Assembly (NCBI GenBank): GCA_907165065.1
Contig: OU015526.1
Location: 69,959,723-70,023,722, forward strand
Direction: 5' to 3'
Origin: Caprimulgus europaeus
Lineage: Eukaryota; Chordata; Aves; Caprimulgiformes; Caprimulgidae
DNA length: 64,000 nt
The position numbers were made by a program, and so were the translations under genes. Positions within the stretch are counted from its first letter, which is position 1; the number at the start of each line of letters is the position of its first letter. The notes beneath the pieces are model-generated. The model saw nothing but the letters and a program-made list of their open reading frames with translations. It was not told the origin of the DNA and ran no database searches. Below are positions 22,304 through 35,910 of this stretch, in pieces.

Positions 22304-25300
22304 CGGTCTTATTTTCCACTTAAGTTGCCCTGCTAGCTTTATGGAAAACTGATAAAAGCTGGGAAGCCAGTTCCATAGAATCTCTCTGAATTTCTGAATG
22401 AAGCTCCTGCTAATTTCCAGATGAAATCTCCACCCGCCCCTATGGCCTAACATAGAAAAATCAAAGAACAAGTACTCATTTCTGAGAGAGAATGTTCAAA
22501 TAAGCTACTATTGAAAGACAACAACAAGAAGAAGGGACAAATTCACTGGTAGTGGGTAACATTTATCAAATGGCTAATGCGACAACAGGAAAAGGTCAGA
22601 AATAAGGTAAAAACTGGTTCCTAAGGAACAGGTAACACTTTGATCATGAAGTGCATGACTTGGCATTAGATATCTTTCAGTGTTACTTACCTGTCACTCT
22701 CACCTGAGTGAGGAATCACAGTAATGATGACTGTCTTGATGCAAAAACACAACCTCTTAGATTGTTTACATTTTTCCATTAAGCTGATGTTTACTAGAAA
22801 GACAAATGTATTTGTCTATTCAGTATGGTAGATAGTTAAATGTATGTGGCTACTTGTGTAACAGTGAATGGAAATTGGTAGTGGGCAAGGGCATATTTGA
22901 AGAATAATAAACTTGTAATAGCTATGTACACTTCAGAAACTGAAAATTCAAGAGTGACACCTAAAATACCACACCCAAAGCAGATAGAAGTGTTTAAGTG
23001 AAGAGCTGCCTTACAAGCAGTTACTGGGCTGAATGCAAAGGGTTTTTTTCAACCTGACCAGAGCAGGAGACCTGCCATGCAGTGAAGCTATTGTTGCAAT
23101 GGCAACATAAATATCTTATAAAGAATACATCAACAAATTTCACAAGCACTATTGAATTGGTATCTCTTGATTGTGCTGGCAATGCAATATGAGCAAAGTT
23201 TCTTTTTTTTTAAGTAAGCACTATTTAGTGAAAAGCCAGCAACAGTATTTCCTAAAACATTTATTTCTTTTAGCTGCTAACCTAAAAAGAGAATGAAACT
23301 ATTTAAATGCAATTTTGTGAGAATAAAATACCATCTGAATAAGAAATTGAAAGTCAAGTTTCATCCTAGTGTGATTTAAAATAGCTGAATTATAAAACAA
23401 AAAACCAGACTGATGATGCGAATGGGCCCAGAATTTTAAGCATAACGGTGCTGCTGGATTAATACTGAGTTGCTACAACTGTGATAAAGAATATACTCAA
23501 GCTTTCATTCAGCAGGATAATATTTGCCGGAAATCTGCAAGAGGTTTTGCAATACCCACAAATGTTTCAGCCACAAAAGCCTAGAATACTGTTGTGATTT
23601 TATCTGTTGACCTTTGTGAGTGAGGGGCTCCGAGTCTGGCAATAGTTGCATGCCCAGAGACCCACCCACAGGACAATTCAGTTATACTCAAAGCTTTTGT
23701 AAAGAGTTGGCTTAAGCAGAGGCATGATCAAAGTCCTCCCAGAATATGTGTGTTTTTCATAGATCACATTTCAGCTCTTGTTTTGGATCTGCAAAATTCT
23801 AAGTGTGATTTAAGCCTATAAGTAACCACAGGAGGTTTTTACCATTGATTTGAGTGGTCTTCAGATAAGACTCTGTGTGCATCAACACATTTCATGCAGC
23901 ATGTAAAATTCATTTTAGCTTAAAGTTTATGCATAATTTAAACCAAAAAACACCCTGGTAACTGACTTGGATTTTATTTTTATCTTCTGTTCCCCTCAGC
24001 CTCATCTGTGGTCGATGTCTCTGTTTTTCACATTTTTTCCTAGATATTTTCTTTTTCCTCTAGTCCATAATACTGTTGTGTTTTTGTTGTTGATGCTGCT
24101 GGTTCTAACATCTTCTAAAATCCATTCCCCCCTCCCTTTTTCTCTTAAAGAACTGTTTCATCTTTTTACTTCAAACTCACTTTTTTCAATATCTTCTAAT
24201 AAACAGTTCTTCCCTACTTTTCTCTCATGCCTGTCCAACCCAGCATGATCAGCTCTTGCTTATCTTTCCATCTCATGTCATATTCCACCTGTTTTCCACA
24301 GGTCTGCAGCTCTAGATCCCTATCATCTTCTCATAAAAGTCCTCTCTGAAGCAAGTGTCTCTTTTCCACATTTATCTCAATTATTACTTGAATTGTCTTT
24401 AAAAAGTCTCCTATATTTGCAAAAAGTTCAAAGTTTTTAACTCGCATAAAAATATTGGTTTACTCCCTTCTAAATTCCACCTTACCAATTTCTTCTTTTG
24501 AACATGCTTGCCCCGTTTTCCTTTACTCCAATATACTATTTAACACTTTGTTTAAGGACTCAGTTTCCAGTGCATTGCTAATCCTTAATGTAGAAGTTTA
24601 AATGATAGAAAGGTGATTTTTGTCAGAATATACATAATCTAATATTTAATTCCTTAGTTGCCTTCATGCAAATGTTACACAGTGCTTAATATGAATCAAG
24701 ATTCTGCTCTGAGAAAATCTCCAGTAGTTCAAGATCTTTCACTGAAGCACAAAGGATTTATATAGAATGTAAACTCTGCAGAAACACTCAAAAGAAAATG
24801 CGCAGTTATTTTAATTCATTTTCTTTTATTTTTTTTTATCTTGGTTTAACACTAAGTGTAATCACCCTGGAATGATGCAGCTTCTTGAACATGATGAGCC
24901 CATGGGTGTGAGTGTCCACTGGGCCTTTGAGAATGAAGTTTTATGACATACAATTCTGATGTAGAGAAAAGCATAATCAATAACCAAAAAAAATCTATGA
25001 AATAACTAGCTCAACTCATCATATCAGGAAGGAAGTATTAGGTCAGTCTGAGACAAAAAATGCAGATGTCTATATAGAGATTTGTCTAGAAAGATCTTAA
25101 AAACATTATGCAGTACTATTTATTGTTTGCATGCTAGATAAACATGAACAACTACATAATACTTATGAGATGAAAGTCAGTAGTAATCACAGAAAATGCT
25201 TTACCAATTTCAAAACTCTGTGTTCTTAAACAAAGGTATGTACATTTTATGTTATGTTGTTACCTATGTATGTTATTACATATAATATACCCAGAAACAC

Positions 25301-26520
25301 CCAGTGATAGTGCAAAGCTCCAGAATGTCAGCACTTTCAAAACAATTTGGTTAGCATATTTAAGCATACTTGATTAGGGACTGAGGCCCAGTTCCTCAAA
25401 GGTGATTAAGTACATAACTCCCACTGAAATCAATTTACCTATATATGAATTTAAAATGGCTACAGAAATGTATTGCGATATGGAATTCATTTTATATGTT
25501 TGCTCACCACTGTGGCAAAGTTAAACTCTCTTACCATAAACTATTTAAAGTTTTTTTAAAATACGTTATGCCAGCATTAAAAAAAAAAAAAAAACCCAAA
25601 AAAACTTCTTAAGGAGACGTGTCATTTTTATAGCAAATTTATGATATTTTATTAAATGATCCTATAAATTTAACTTATATGAGATACAGATATTAACATA
25701 GCAATAGTTAAAATTACTTGGCAATTTCCAAAACTTGACATTACTTTCTCAAACACCAGTTCTAGTCAGAACTGTGGAGTAATTTAGCTGAGAAATAATC
25801 AAATTGGTAACAAAACTTTAAACCACAGTTCTTTTTAGAATTATTCCTGACTTTTAAAATCATTCTGTTAATTTGCACTTTTCTAAGTATACTTGTTAAA
25901 ATGGACTTTTAATATTTACCAGTGAATTTCAACTGAAACAGCCTATCCTGTATTCCTGTGTTACAAGTTTCCTTTGCTCTGTCGAGGCAATCGACACCTT
26001 ATATATTGAACAGCTCGTATAAAAAAGCAAATGAAAAGTGAAGAGACTTTGTGAACTGCAGCAGACAACCATAATGAAGTTTGTTTTTTCTCTTTGTACT
26101 TGCACGGTAGAACCAGCATCCAGAGCAATTGTTCAGTGCTCCACCCTGCTTTTTACTCTTTGTAGAAAGGAAGAAAAAGGAAAACCTCCCTCCACTGCAA
26201 GAGCTAAATATTTGTCTGCTTAGTTCTCTGTCTTTTAAGCTAGTATTTATTCATGCAAGGACCTTTTCTATGATACCAAGGCTGTTTACGTTCCTGAAAA
26301 TTCTTTGGTGAGGGATTCTCCAAAGTCTTGTGGAACAGTAGTTCAACAAGATGACTCCTTGTCCTCCAAGAGATTTTTGAAGCAGGATTTCCCTTTACAA
26401 AAACACATGTGGACTATTTTAATGTGTGCTCTATGTATCCAAGTGAAGATCCCAACTGGAATCCATACTAGGATGTGTACTTTTCAGGATATACATAAAA
26501 AACCCATAGCAATTCATTAA

Positions 26521-26760
26521 GGAGTAGGATGACAATGTTGTTGATGATACAAGGTTCTTTAAGGCAGTAAATGCAGGTACCAGCTATAAAGAGTTGCAGA
26601 ACTTTGTGAGGGAATCTAATCAGGAAAAAAATGGCAGATGAATGTCTCTGTAAGTGTTAAATAATGCACATGGGAAAAATAATGGCGACTTCACAGACAA
26701 AACAATGAGCTTTGGGGCAAGTGTAATCACTTAGGAGCAGTGTCAAGATGGGACGTGATG
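26521..26760 (+). mobile_element. Ancient CR1/L3-type LINE fragment
   Basis: The sequence follows the order of the CR1 polymerase region just after the catalytic box: GTTGATGATACAAGGTTCTT (the equivalent of '..ADDTKLF'), AGAGTTGCAGAACTTTG, AAAAAAATGGCAGATGAATG, TAATGCACATGGGAAAAATA and AACAATGAGCTTTGGGGCAA. Reading frames are broken. It is far more diverged than the 27868-29030 copy, so it is an old insertion. Confidence 0.6.
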
Positions 26761-27867
26761 CATGTGACGTCATACCTCTACATGTTTACATCCGTGAATG
26801 TCTAAAGTTTAGCCTTTATAAAGTGACTTGATTCTAAATTGCTTTCTTTAGCAGAGCACCTAAAAAGCATCTAATTATCTTATATATGTAGAAACAGTTT
26901 TATTATTTTTGCATTTTCTGTTTGTATGGCCTGGAAATTCTTCATTTTTTTGGTCTGCCATGTTTCTGCTAAGAGTACTTGAGGCTGATAATTTCTATAT
27001 GGAAAACATCAATGATCATTCAAAAAAATAAAACAAGAAAAAACCCCTAAAACTAATAACTAGAGTCAGAAAGGATTCCTGAAAGCAAACCTGTGATTCT
27101 TCTTTTATACTATTTGAAATGTTTACTAAACTGAAACAAAAAGGGAAAAAAAAAATACAAGAAAAAGATAACTTGAATCATGACCACAAACTTACTGTTG
27201 TGGATGATTAATGTCTTGTAACTTCTTGATAACTGTTATAAAATATTTTAAAACATTGACTATATATAAAAGAGTTGAAAGGCTGCATAGTCTTTTTTGA
27301 AGTTTAATAGTCTCTGGTAAATGATCTTCCATTTGCTGGTTGCTTGGGAACTGACATCAATGTAGAAACTTTGCACAAGAGCAAAGTAGGATTTAGGACT
27401 ATCTGGATACATTCATACTATTATTCTTCACAGCAAAGAATCCACTAGGAAAATAAACTTCAGACCATCCATTTAACTGTGAATTTAAATACTCTAAGAT
27501 TTTACTGAGAAGCTTAATAGCAGAAAATGTATTAAGTGCTTTATGATCTATTATCTTAACGTTTTTTAGTATTATTCCTATGAATACTTTTTGCATCATG
27601 AAAAGGAAAAAGTTTGGCTACTCATCTGCAACTCTGTCTTCTTCTTTGACACAAAAGCTAGTGCAGTGGATATTCCCTTCTCAGAAAATCCACTTTTAGG
27701 CTGTGTTTTGGAGGTTACGTCTCACTTTGACTTAACTCTGCCTGCTTGCAGGAGGAAGAAGGACCTACTGCTGGTAAGAGCTCTCTATCCAAAGCATATT
27801 TGTGGGCACCACACTTGTGTTTAGCAGCAAGGAGCCATTTTACAGCAGTGCAGGTCCCACACACACT
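26761..27867. other. Unique sequence, no confirmed gene
   Basis: AT-rich. It contains a possible 22-nt microexon (27752-27773, listed among the findings) inside a 77-codon plus-strand frame at 27591-27824 that has no recognised family. Confidence 0.4.
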
Positions 27868-29030
27868 ATCATAGAATCATAGAATGGTCAGGGTTGGAAG
27901 AGACCTTAAAGATCATTTAGTTCCAACCCCCCTGCTATAAGCAGGGACACTTTCCACTAGACCAGGTTGCTCAAAGCCTCATCCTGCCTGGTCTTGAACA
28001 CTTCCAGGGAGGGGCCATCCATAACTTCCTTGGGCAACCTGTGCCAGTGTCTCACCACCCTCACAGGGAAGAATTTCTTCCTAATATCTAATCTAAAGCT
28101 ACCCTCTTTCAGCTTAAAGCCATTTCCCCTTGTTCTATCACTAACTGCCCTTATGAAAAGTCCTTCCCCAGCTTTTTTGTAGGCCCTCTTCAGGTACTGG
28201 AAGCTGCTATAAGATCTCTCTGGAGCCTTCTCTTCTCCAGGCTGAACAGCCCCAACTCTCTCAGCCTGTCTTCACAGGAGAGGTGCTCCAGTCCTCAGAT
28301 CATCCTCGTGGCCTCCTCTGGACTCATTCTAACTGACCCATGTCTCTCTTGTGTTGGGGGCTCCAAAACTAGACACAGCACTCCAGGTAGGGCCTTACAA
28401 GAGCGGAGTAGAGGGGGAGAATCCCCTCCCTTGACCTGCTGGCCACACTTCTCTTGATGCAGCCCAGGATAAGGTTATTGGCCTTCTGGGCTGCAAGCGC
28501 ACATTGCTGGCTCATGTTGAGCTTCTCATCCACCACCACTCCCAAGTCCTTCTCTTCAGAGCTGTCTTCAAGCCACTCATTGCCCAGCCTGTACTTGTGC
28601 TTGGGTTGCCCCGACCCAGATGCAGGACCTTGCAGGACCTTGTTGAACTTCATGAGGTTAGCACAGGCCCACCTCTCAAGCCTGTCAAGGTCCCTCTGGT
28701 GGCATCCTGTCCCTCCAGCTTGTCAACCGCACCACACAGCTTGGTGTCATTGGCAAACTTGTTGAGGGTGCACTCAATCCCCCTGTCCATGTCACTGACA
28801 AAGATGTTGAAGAGCGCCGGTCCCAATACCGAACTTTGAGGGACACCACTCGTCACTGGTTTCCACTTGGACTTTGAGCTGTTGACCACAACTCTTTGAG
28901 TGCGACCATCCAGCCAGTTCCTTATCCACCGAGTGGTCCATCCATCAAACCCACGTGTTTCCAGTTTAGAGATAGGATGCCATGTGGGACGGTGTCAAAT
29001 GTCTTGCACAAGTCCAGGTAGATGACATCT
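27868..29030 (-). mobile_element. CR1 LINE, 1.16 kb, reverse-transcriptase remnant
   Basis: Largest CR1 copy in the window, on the minus strand, with its 3' end at 27868 (complement of ATCATAGAATCATAGAATGG). Two overlapping minus frames cover part of ORF2. The first, 28650-28889, contains the palm region with [18 protein letters not shown]. Its catalytic box reads FANDTKL where active CR1 enzymes have F-A-D-D, so one metal-binding aspartate is replaced. The second, 28369-28653, is in another frame and encodes [20 protein letters not shown] and [15 protein letters not shown]. The break between them is a frameshift. The 5' end stops at about 29030, inside the polymerase domain, so endonuclease and ORF1 are absent. 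The element is inactive. Confidence 0.95.
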
Positions 29031-31369
29031 AGAGGGCAAACTTACTTTCTTAGTTTTGCCCGTATCCACTATGTCCCCAAACACTGAATGGGGAGGCAGG
29101 GGGAATGGAAGTGAGAAATAAATATTAAAATAATGGAGTTTAGTATTAAGCAAGGCTTAATGAGAGCTTGGAGTTACACTACTGGAAACAGTTTCAAAGC
29201 ACTCTGTCAGTAGGGAGTGATTCAACTCCCTACATAGGGCCATTGAAAAACTTAATCATCCAGCTTAAGCTAATCACCTTATGTTTTCAGTTACCTGGCT
29301 CATTGAATAATTTGGGTGAATATCCCTCAGCTTTCATAATGAATTCAAGAGCTAACAAACTGGGTAGGAAGGGAGTTGTTGATAAGTATGATAGATAAGA
29401 CTGTTTTAAGCTTTATTTCTCTTTGAAGCTGTTTTCCAGTAGTCTGTATGGTAAAGTCCCCCACTTTGCTATTGTCCTGGGGAATCTTTGTACTTAATAT
29501 CATACACACAAGCTGTGTTATCACCGTAGTTGTGCTAATCTATATCCAGCCTCTTGGATTAGATCCTTTCCTCTTTTTGGTGATGTAGGAGGAAAGGCTG
29601 AATTAATACAGAGGAAAATTAAAAATAAAATATTTTTTTTTTCGGTATATGCCACTTCTCCTCCTTTCAAGTACAACACAGAGATAAAAGCATGTAAAAT
29701 TACATTGCATTGCTACGCTCTATTCCACCCTGTCAAGCAAAGGTAAAATGTTTTTCATATTGTAACAGACAAAATTGTCTTTTTTTCCCCCTATTTAGTA
29801 ATATCTGTCAGTGTTCATTGTGACCTCCCAAGACATAAGCATGAATCTTGAATCATAGTATTCATAATTTAAGATGAAGAATACTAAGGAAAAAAACTAC
29901 TTATGAGAGTCGGTAATCTATTCAGCAGAAGAATGAATTTTAGTAGTAGAATAACCTGATTACTTTGATAGTAAGCAGTGACTGAAAGTCTACGTTGCTG
30001 GTTAGTTAAACAATACAATTCATTTGTAGAGAGAATTTGGCATTGCAATCCATTCAAAAGAATGTGTTTCAAGAAGGAGAAAAAAGGTGAATACTACTTG
30101 TTTCCTCATCTAGAGAGCTGTATAGTGTGAAGAATTTAAAAAGAAAAAAAAAGTGGAGATAGATATTTTTAAAAACAAAAGAAAAAAAAAAAAGCACCTT
30201 TATTCCATTTTCTGATGTCTTCTGGAAAGCTGTTCATCCCAAACTCAAACTAAAATTAATTTTTAGTACATTCTTATTAATATCTCAGAATAGATAAGGT
30301 TAAAATAAAGCAAATATGGTTACTTTGAAATTTTTGAGATTCTTTTTGTGAACCAAGCAACCTTCGGTACTTGCCTGAGAAGCACGAGTACAACATAATT
30401 CTGATGATTCTAAATAAAGTTTTCCTTGAACACAACATTTTTCACTCACTGGAGAAATCTATGCATTCTTTAGGTATGCATTAGAAAAGAAAGTATTAAG
30501 ATGCATACTTGCGGTTTTTACTGAAATCTAGTTTGCTAATTAAAGCCTGAGAATAATTGTCTTTCATACTCCTAAATCTTGTGTCTTTGCTTGAATTTCA
30601 AAGAGTACAACAGAGATAAGTAGTGAATTTAATTTTTCCAACTGGTTGTTGTGCTTGTTACTTAAACAAGCCGGAAAATAACACCAATTGGGGTTTTTTT
30701 GGGACTGAGCTCAAAGGTGATGAAATACTGTATAGTTATACAAATTTATGGAGATGGATTTCCTTCACACATATTTTAAAATCAGTTTTGAAACAAGATA
30801 TATGGATTAAATACGTGGTGAAATCCTCTATGTAAATCCCAAAATGTAATTCTACAGTCTTGCCATTTTCTGTTTTTTGTTTGGTTTGTTCGGGTTTTTT
30901 GATTAATTTCCTGCTTTTCTCAGTGCCTTTGCCATTCCTTAGATATTGCTACTGTTACATCTGAATCTAAGAGGATTATAAAGGCATCTTAATTTTAGGG
31001 TAAAAGGGTGATGGATTATTTTAAAATTCTGCAGAAAGAGGACATTTCTAATTTCTATTTCTCAAATGTTATAATCATGTATCTTGATAATTCATAACAG
31101 TTTAGATAGTATTATTAACTATAAGTAGGTTTCTTTATAAGCAGGTTTCCTAACAAATATGCAAAACAATAATAAAAAACCCTGAATCCAAGAGGATACA
31201 ATAAATTGGGGAAATCTTGCCCATAAGTCTTCATTCTGATAGTTTTTCCTTACACCTTAATTTGCATTCTCAATCAAGAAGCATGGAGATGAATGCTTAA
31301 TTCTGTGTGTTTTATGAAACATTTCCAAATGAACATAACTAGGTAAATTCAACAAATTCCATGACAATT

Positions 31370-31404
<35 letters not shown>

Positions 31405-34400
31405 AAAGCACATATTTATGAGCTTTGCTAAATACAGATTTTCTTTTTTGTGTAAGATTATGCTCTTTAATTTTTATAGGGAAGATAGAGAGAATAGGTC
31501 ATATTGCTGGCATGTAATTACAGAAATGCACAGTAAAATAGGCAAATTCTTTGATCAATAAGGCTCCTTATCATTATACAGCCTCTTATAGCCACATGCT
31601 CATTAGGAGAGTCATGAATTCAAGTCTTTTATGAGAGCTTCATTGGTACAAAGTATTTATTTCAAGCACTAGTATCTCCAATTATCATTCTGATGCAGTT
31701 CAGCAGTGTTGAAAATTAATGCCAATCACAAGATTTCCTTTGAACTTTCAGAAAAGCAGAGCTGGAGCAGAGTATACTGCTGCCTTCTGAACTTCAGAAC
31801 AGTTTAGGCACCCTCTTTGCATACCATACAGTGCAAATTTTTGACTCTAGCATGGATAATGACAGGAAGCTTGAAAATCAATTACCTTTAAATACTGCAC
31901 AAGGAAATCCTTTTGATTTCTCATCAAAAGCACCTGGGATATGTGGTGCTTAATTGTCATTTAAATGATATGCAAATCTTGTTAAAAGATACCAAAATGA
32001 AAATATATTGCCTGTTTTCCCTTTTATAGAGTTGCAATTAGCTACCTGGCTTGTTGAGCTTATTGTCTATACCCAGTACACTCCAGGTTTCATATTTCAC
32101 ATGAAGGTTGGCTCTTGGGCTATATGCAACTTGAATAGGTCAAGTTGGCTGGCTTATGAACTATGCTTATGCTCATGCTGCTCAAAGAAAGACATAAAAA
32201 TTTAAAAAATTGCTTTTAGACACTTGCCTGGACTTTAAATACCAGCAGAAACCAGGGCAAAATACCAGCTAGTTGGCCTGTAGACATAGTAGTTCCTTCA
32301 CCTGCAGCACCCCTAAAGGCATGTTGCTTGTGAGCCACTGCCTCACACGGAGGGGATGTATTTACAGCACCAAGTCCATTGTGTTGGGTTAGAGGCTATA
32401 TACTTTAGTCACCCTGTTCCTGGGTTTTTTTTGGTGGTGAGGTGGGGCAGAGCATACTGTGAGCACCAAGTTTTTCTGATTGTAAATCTGGGCTGTGGAA
32501 GAAGTGTCTTTTATGCCACAGATAGAAATAAAGTAAGCAGCAAATCAATGATTTTGCACAAATAAGTTGGTCATTGACAACCAAGTTCATTCGTTACTAA
32601 TTTGCTCCCAAACCAAGGAACAGCACCTTGAGTCGCTGTATCTGATCTGTGTGTTCCTCCAAGGCTTGTTTGACAGCTTAGTCAAGGCTGGGAGAGTTCA
32701 CTTTTTTATATGTCTCTTGAGCAGTACACATCTATAAGACAAATGACAAGTTCCTGGCACTAAAGACCCTCCAAAACAGCAAGGGAAACCAGAGACATTG
32801 GAGCCAGAAGATAAAGTGGAGATTTCCCCCTCCCAGATACCAGTGCTGCTTTCTAGCTGGTCTAGGTCTATGGCTCTTACCTTCAGTGTGAAAACCATGT
32901 GAAATGTTCTGTCAAGTCATGAAAACACTGATGGCTGTCCATCTTAAAAAGATGCTTCAAGAAGAATTGTGTAAAATCATGATTAATTTATAGTATAAAC
33001 TTACAGTAGTTGAGTAAGGGAAATTCATCTTACCTTTATCAAAATAATTATCCTGACACTTTCCTGGAAAGAATGGTCTTTAAAATGTCTTGGTTTGTGC
33101 TTTGTTAAGTTTTTCAATTACGTAAAGACACTTTAAATTGTTTGGTTTTCTAGTTGAATAGTCTAAGCTCCATTTCTCTGCAAATCAAAGTTTAGCCTTT
33201 TTTATATTCTAGAAATATTCTTATCCTACTGCTTAGAGTACATCTGGGCTACTAGAGAAAATTTTAGTGCTGATAGTAAAGACTGAAACAGAAAGATGAA
33301 TATTTTTATGTGCTTAATTCAAACATGTCATTTATTCAATAATTTAGAAGTGTTTATGTAGGAAAAAAATAAATATTATTTATCCTTCTGTTAGAGTTTT
33401 TGACAGCCATCAACCTTATAGAAAGTGGCTGAGCTCCAGAAATCAATATTTATTTCCAGCATATTTAAGCTTCTTATATAACTAGAACATTAAGTTTATA
33501 GAGCTGTGTAAAATATCCGCTTTTAAGACTGTGACAAGGGTTTAGTGCAATATAAATATATTTGTGGTGTTTATGTTATCCCCTGAGGAATATGTTGCAT
33601 GGGAACAGTTGTGAGGGGTGAATCTAACACTTTGTAGAGAAAGACACCCTGTTCTCTAGTTCTCTAGTAGCCTGCCTCTAGTAGAAAGTATCAGTGAATT
33701 ACGTCCATCACCAAAATTTCCACAATTTCTGCAGAGGTTCATTGAAATCTCAGATTTAATATCTAACTTTTGAACTACAATATTAACACTTTTTCACTGT
33801 CTGAATTTCAGAACTCAAAATGGGTAGAAATAGCGGAGGAGAATCTGGATGATTATGGGTTTGGTAACTTGGAACAGCCCTTTTTAAATCATACTTGATC
33901 TTGTTAAATTATGCTCATATTTATCTTTAACAGATGAATAAGTTCACTGAAATTTGTTTCTTTAAAGCTGAAAACTGAGACTCCAAATCAACAGTTTTTC
34001 CAGCTCTATGGTATCATATTCTTTGGTGATGTAGTTTTATGCATTTTTTAAAAATGTATTTTCTGAATAACTTAAAGTAGTACTTGATAGTCAAGCTCTC
34101 ATTATAATTTCTTCCCCTGTTATTGATATTCTTTTATGCAGTTTTGTTCAGAATTGACCTTTCTCTTTTAGTTCTCAGAAGGTTGGCATGAAATGTATAT
34201 TTTACAGATATGACTTGGACATATAAGACAAGCATATCATTAGAACTTGACTTTATCTTATTCATTAAGTACAGTCCTTTTGTTCTTATGTTTCCTCACT
34301 ATATCAAAGCTATATCACATTTCATAAAAGTGTTGTTCTAGCTCTTGATCGTCATCTCTTTTTCCCTAGAGCTCACAATTTCTTCCAATCATTCTTACCT

Positions 34401-35021
34401 AACCTCTGGCTTTTATCTTTCTTTTCCCTCTATTTCTCTCTATATGGGAAAAGGGGGCAGAAATTTAAGAGGAGAGGGGGAAAAAAAAAGTGCTTTTGAT
34501 GCAAAAGGACTGATGGGTTCTTTAGTTATTTTTCCCTAATAATCTGAAAAATTAAGTTGCCATATTAAGTTAATAATAGAATTTTTTAAAAAAATTCTAA
34601 ATGTAGACTTCTTTAAATTAAGACAGTATTTGGTTAACAGACATTTTTTTTCTTATTTTAATGTAAATCTTATTTCATTTTAAAGCTGAGGCCCTTCTAA
34701 TATCGGTTAGAGAAAAAAAATTGGAAAGATCATAAAAGCCAGGAGCCTCTTTCAGCAAAGCTGTAATTTAAATGTTCATAAATACATAAATGAGTGAAAT
34801 AGCAGGCCAGATCTCACAATGAAACATTATTGTGTAAAGGTTTAGGATGGAGAAAATTGGTTAAAAATTAAAAAGCCCTCCTGCTCGTTCTAAATCTGAT
34901 TTTCACAGGGTGCTCATGTTAGTCTGAGCCATATTGTAAAACATGTTCTCTTCTTATTTCTTAATATCTCCAAAATAAAACATTTTAGTAAAATGGATGC
35001 TGTCTCAGTTTAAAATCAAAT
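29031..35021. other. Long gene-poor stretch
   Basis: About 6 kb of unique AT-rich DNA with poly-T (31374-31400) and scattered A runs (30148-30155, 30182-30194). Open frames of 60-76 codons show no family or splice context. No repeat family recognised. Confidence 0.5.
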
Positions 35022-35367
35022 TTTATTTAATGACAGTCAGCTCTGAGCTTCACCAGCTCTTGATGTGGAGGTGACTTTTGAATTACAAAGTGAGTGCATA
35101 TGCATTTCATCTTTGAAAGTAAGTCCTCAATGTTTCTTGAGACAGCATGAGGTTCTTCTGTCCCTCTAAAATCTCTAGGTTTTGCAGAGAGATGTCCCCT
35201 GTGGGCTAAAAATTTCTGTGTGGATTTTCTGTCAATCCCTATGAAATTGTTAGGTTTATAATGATTTTTTTCCAATATCTTCCTCCAGTGGCAATCTTCT
35301 GTAACTTTTCTTTCAAGAAATAGTACAAAATCAGGGAAGCAATGATCTTTACAATTAGAAATGCCAT
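35022..35367 (-). other. Candidate terminal exon, product unknown
   Basis: On the minus strand a T-rich acceptor (TTGTTGTTATTTCTCAG, AG at plus 35369-35368) leads into an open frame that continues for about 112 codons to a TAA stop at 35029-35027. The polyadenylation signal AATAAA (35027-35022) overlaps the last base of that stop. The frame reads through residues such as KILEKNHYKPNNFIGIDRKS and SRNIEDLLSKMKC and is not low-complexity. With the sequence upstream of the acceptor the ATG frame is 137 codons, the longest in unique sequence. I recognise no domain, signal peptide or membrane segment. In AT-rich DNA of this length about one such frame is expected by chance, and a 3' UTR of almost no length would be abnormal. 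Confidence 0.3.
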
Positions 35368-35910
35368 CTGAGAAATAACAACAATAATACCTGTTATAAT
35401 ATTCAAATCTCATTTTCATTCTTTGCAAGAGATACATCAAAGTATATAATCAATAGCAGTCTTTCAGGTTTTATACTCTCATTTGCATTGATATTAATTT
35501 AATTAACACCACAATTATGTTATGGTGTAAGGATAACTAGAAATTTAAGGAAAGCAGCAAGACAAAACTAAGGCAAATGAAAATAAAACTCAATATATGA
35601 TTACAAACTGGCAAAATTATTTTGGTCTTGCTCTGCTAAGAATTCAGTAATCATACGGATCCACCTAGGCAGCTTAACTACCTAGAAATAATTACTTAAT
35701 AATTAGAATTCCACAGGACACAACAGGACTGGATGGGACTAATGCAAACATACACAGCAAAGGAGATGATTGCTACTTTTCAGAGAACTCAGACTGGATG
35801 ATGATCTACTCAGTTGTAGGGGGTGGGGAAGAGAAGTCACTGAAAATAAACTCAGGCTTGAAGGACTGCAATGACAAGAAGCAAAAGCAGAGATAACGTT
35901 GCATAATAGT
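35368..35910. other. Unique AT-rich sequence, no gene seen
   Basis: No recognisable element between the exon candidate and the CR1 tail. Confidence 0.4.

Larger units (their letters stand above)
17580..26520. other. Long gene-poor stretch
   Basis: About 9 kb of unique AT-rich DNA. Recognisable contents are a T-rich run near 18257-18274, TTTA repeats near 18637-18664, a diverged tandem duplication (19880-20165), a pyrimidine-rich tract near 20206-20245 and a TA microsatellite (22241-22303). Open frames of 60-93 codons (for example 19346-19603, 21378-21623, 23967-24248) have no domain, no consistent splice context, and often an opposing frame. Confidence 0.5.

Noticed and set aside
22149..22471. 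Tyr/Ile-repeat frames on both strands
   Set aside because: Translation of the TA microsatellite.
28454..28839. Plus-strand frames of 103-111 codons
   Set aside because: They are antisense shadows of the minus-strand CR1 polymerase.
35280..35367. Possible FGF-like similarity of the candidate exon (EKNHY followed by F-I-G-I)
   Set aside because: Only a few residues resemble the FGF core. The cysteine, glycine and basic-residue pattern and the spacing do not fit, so no family was assigned.
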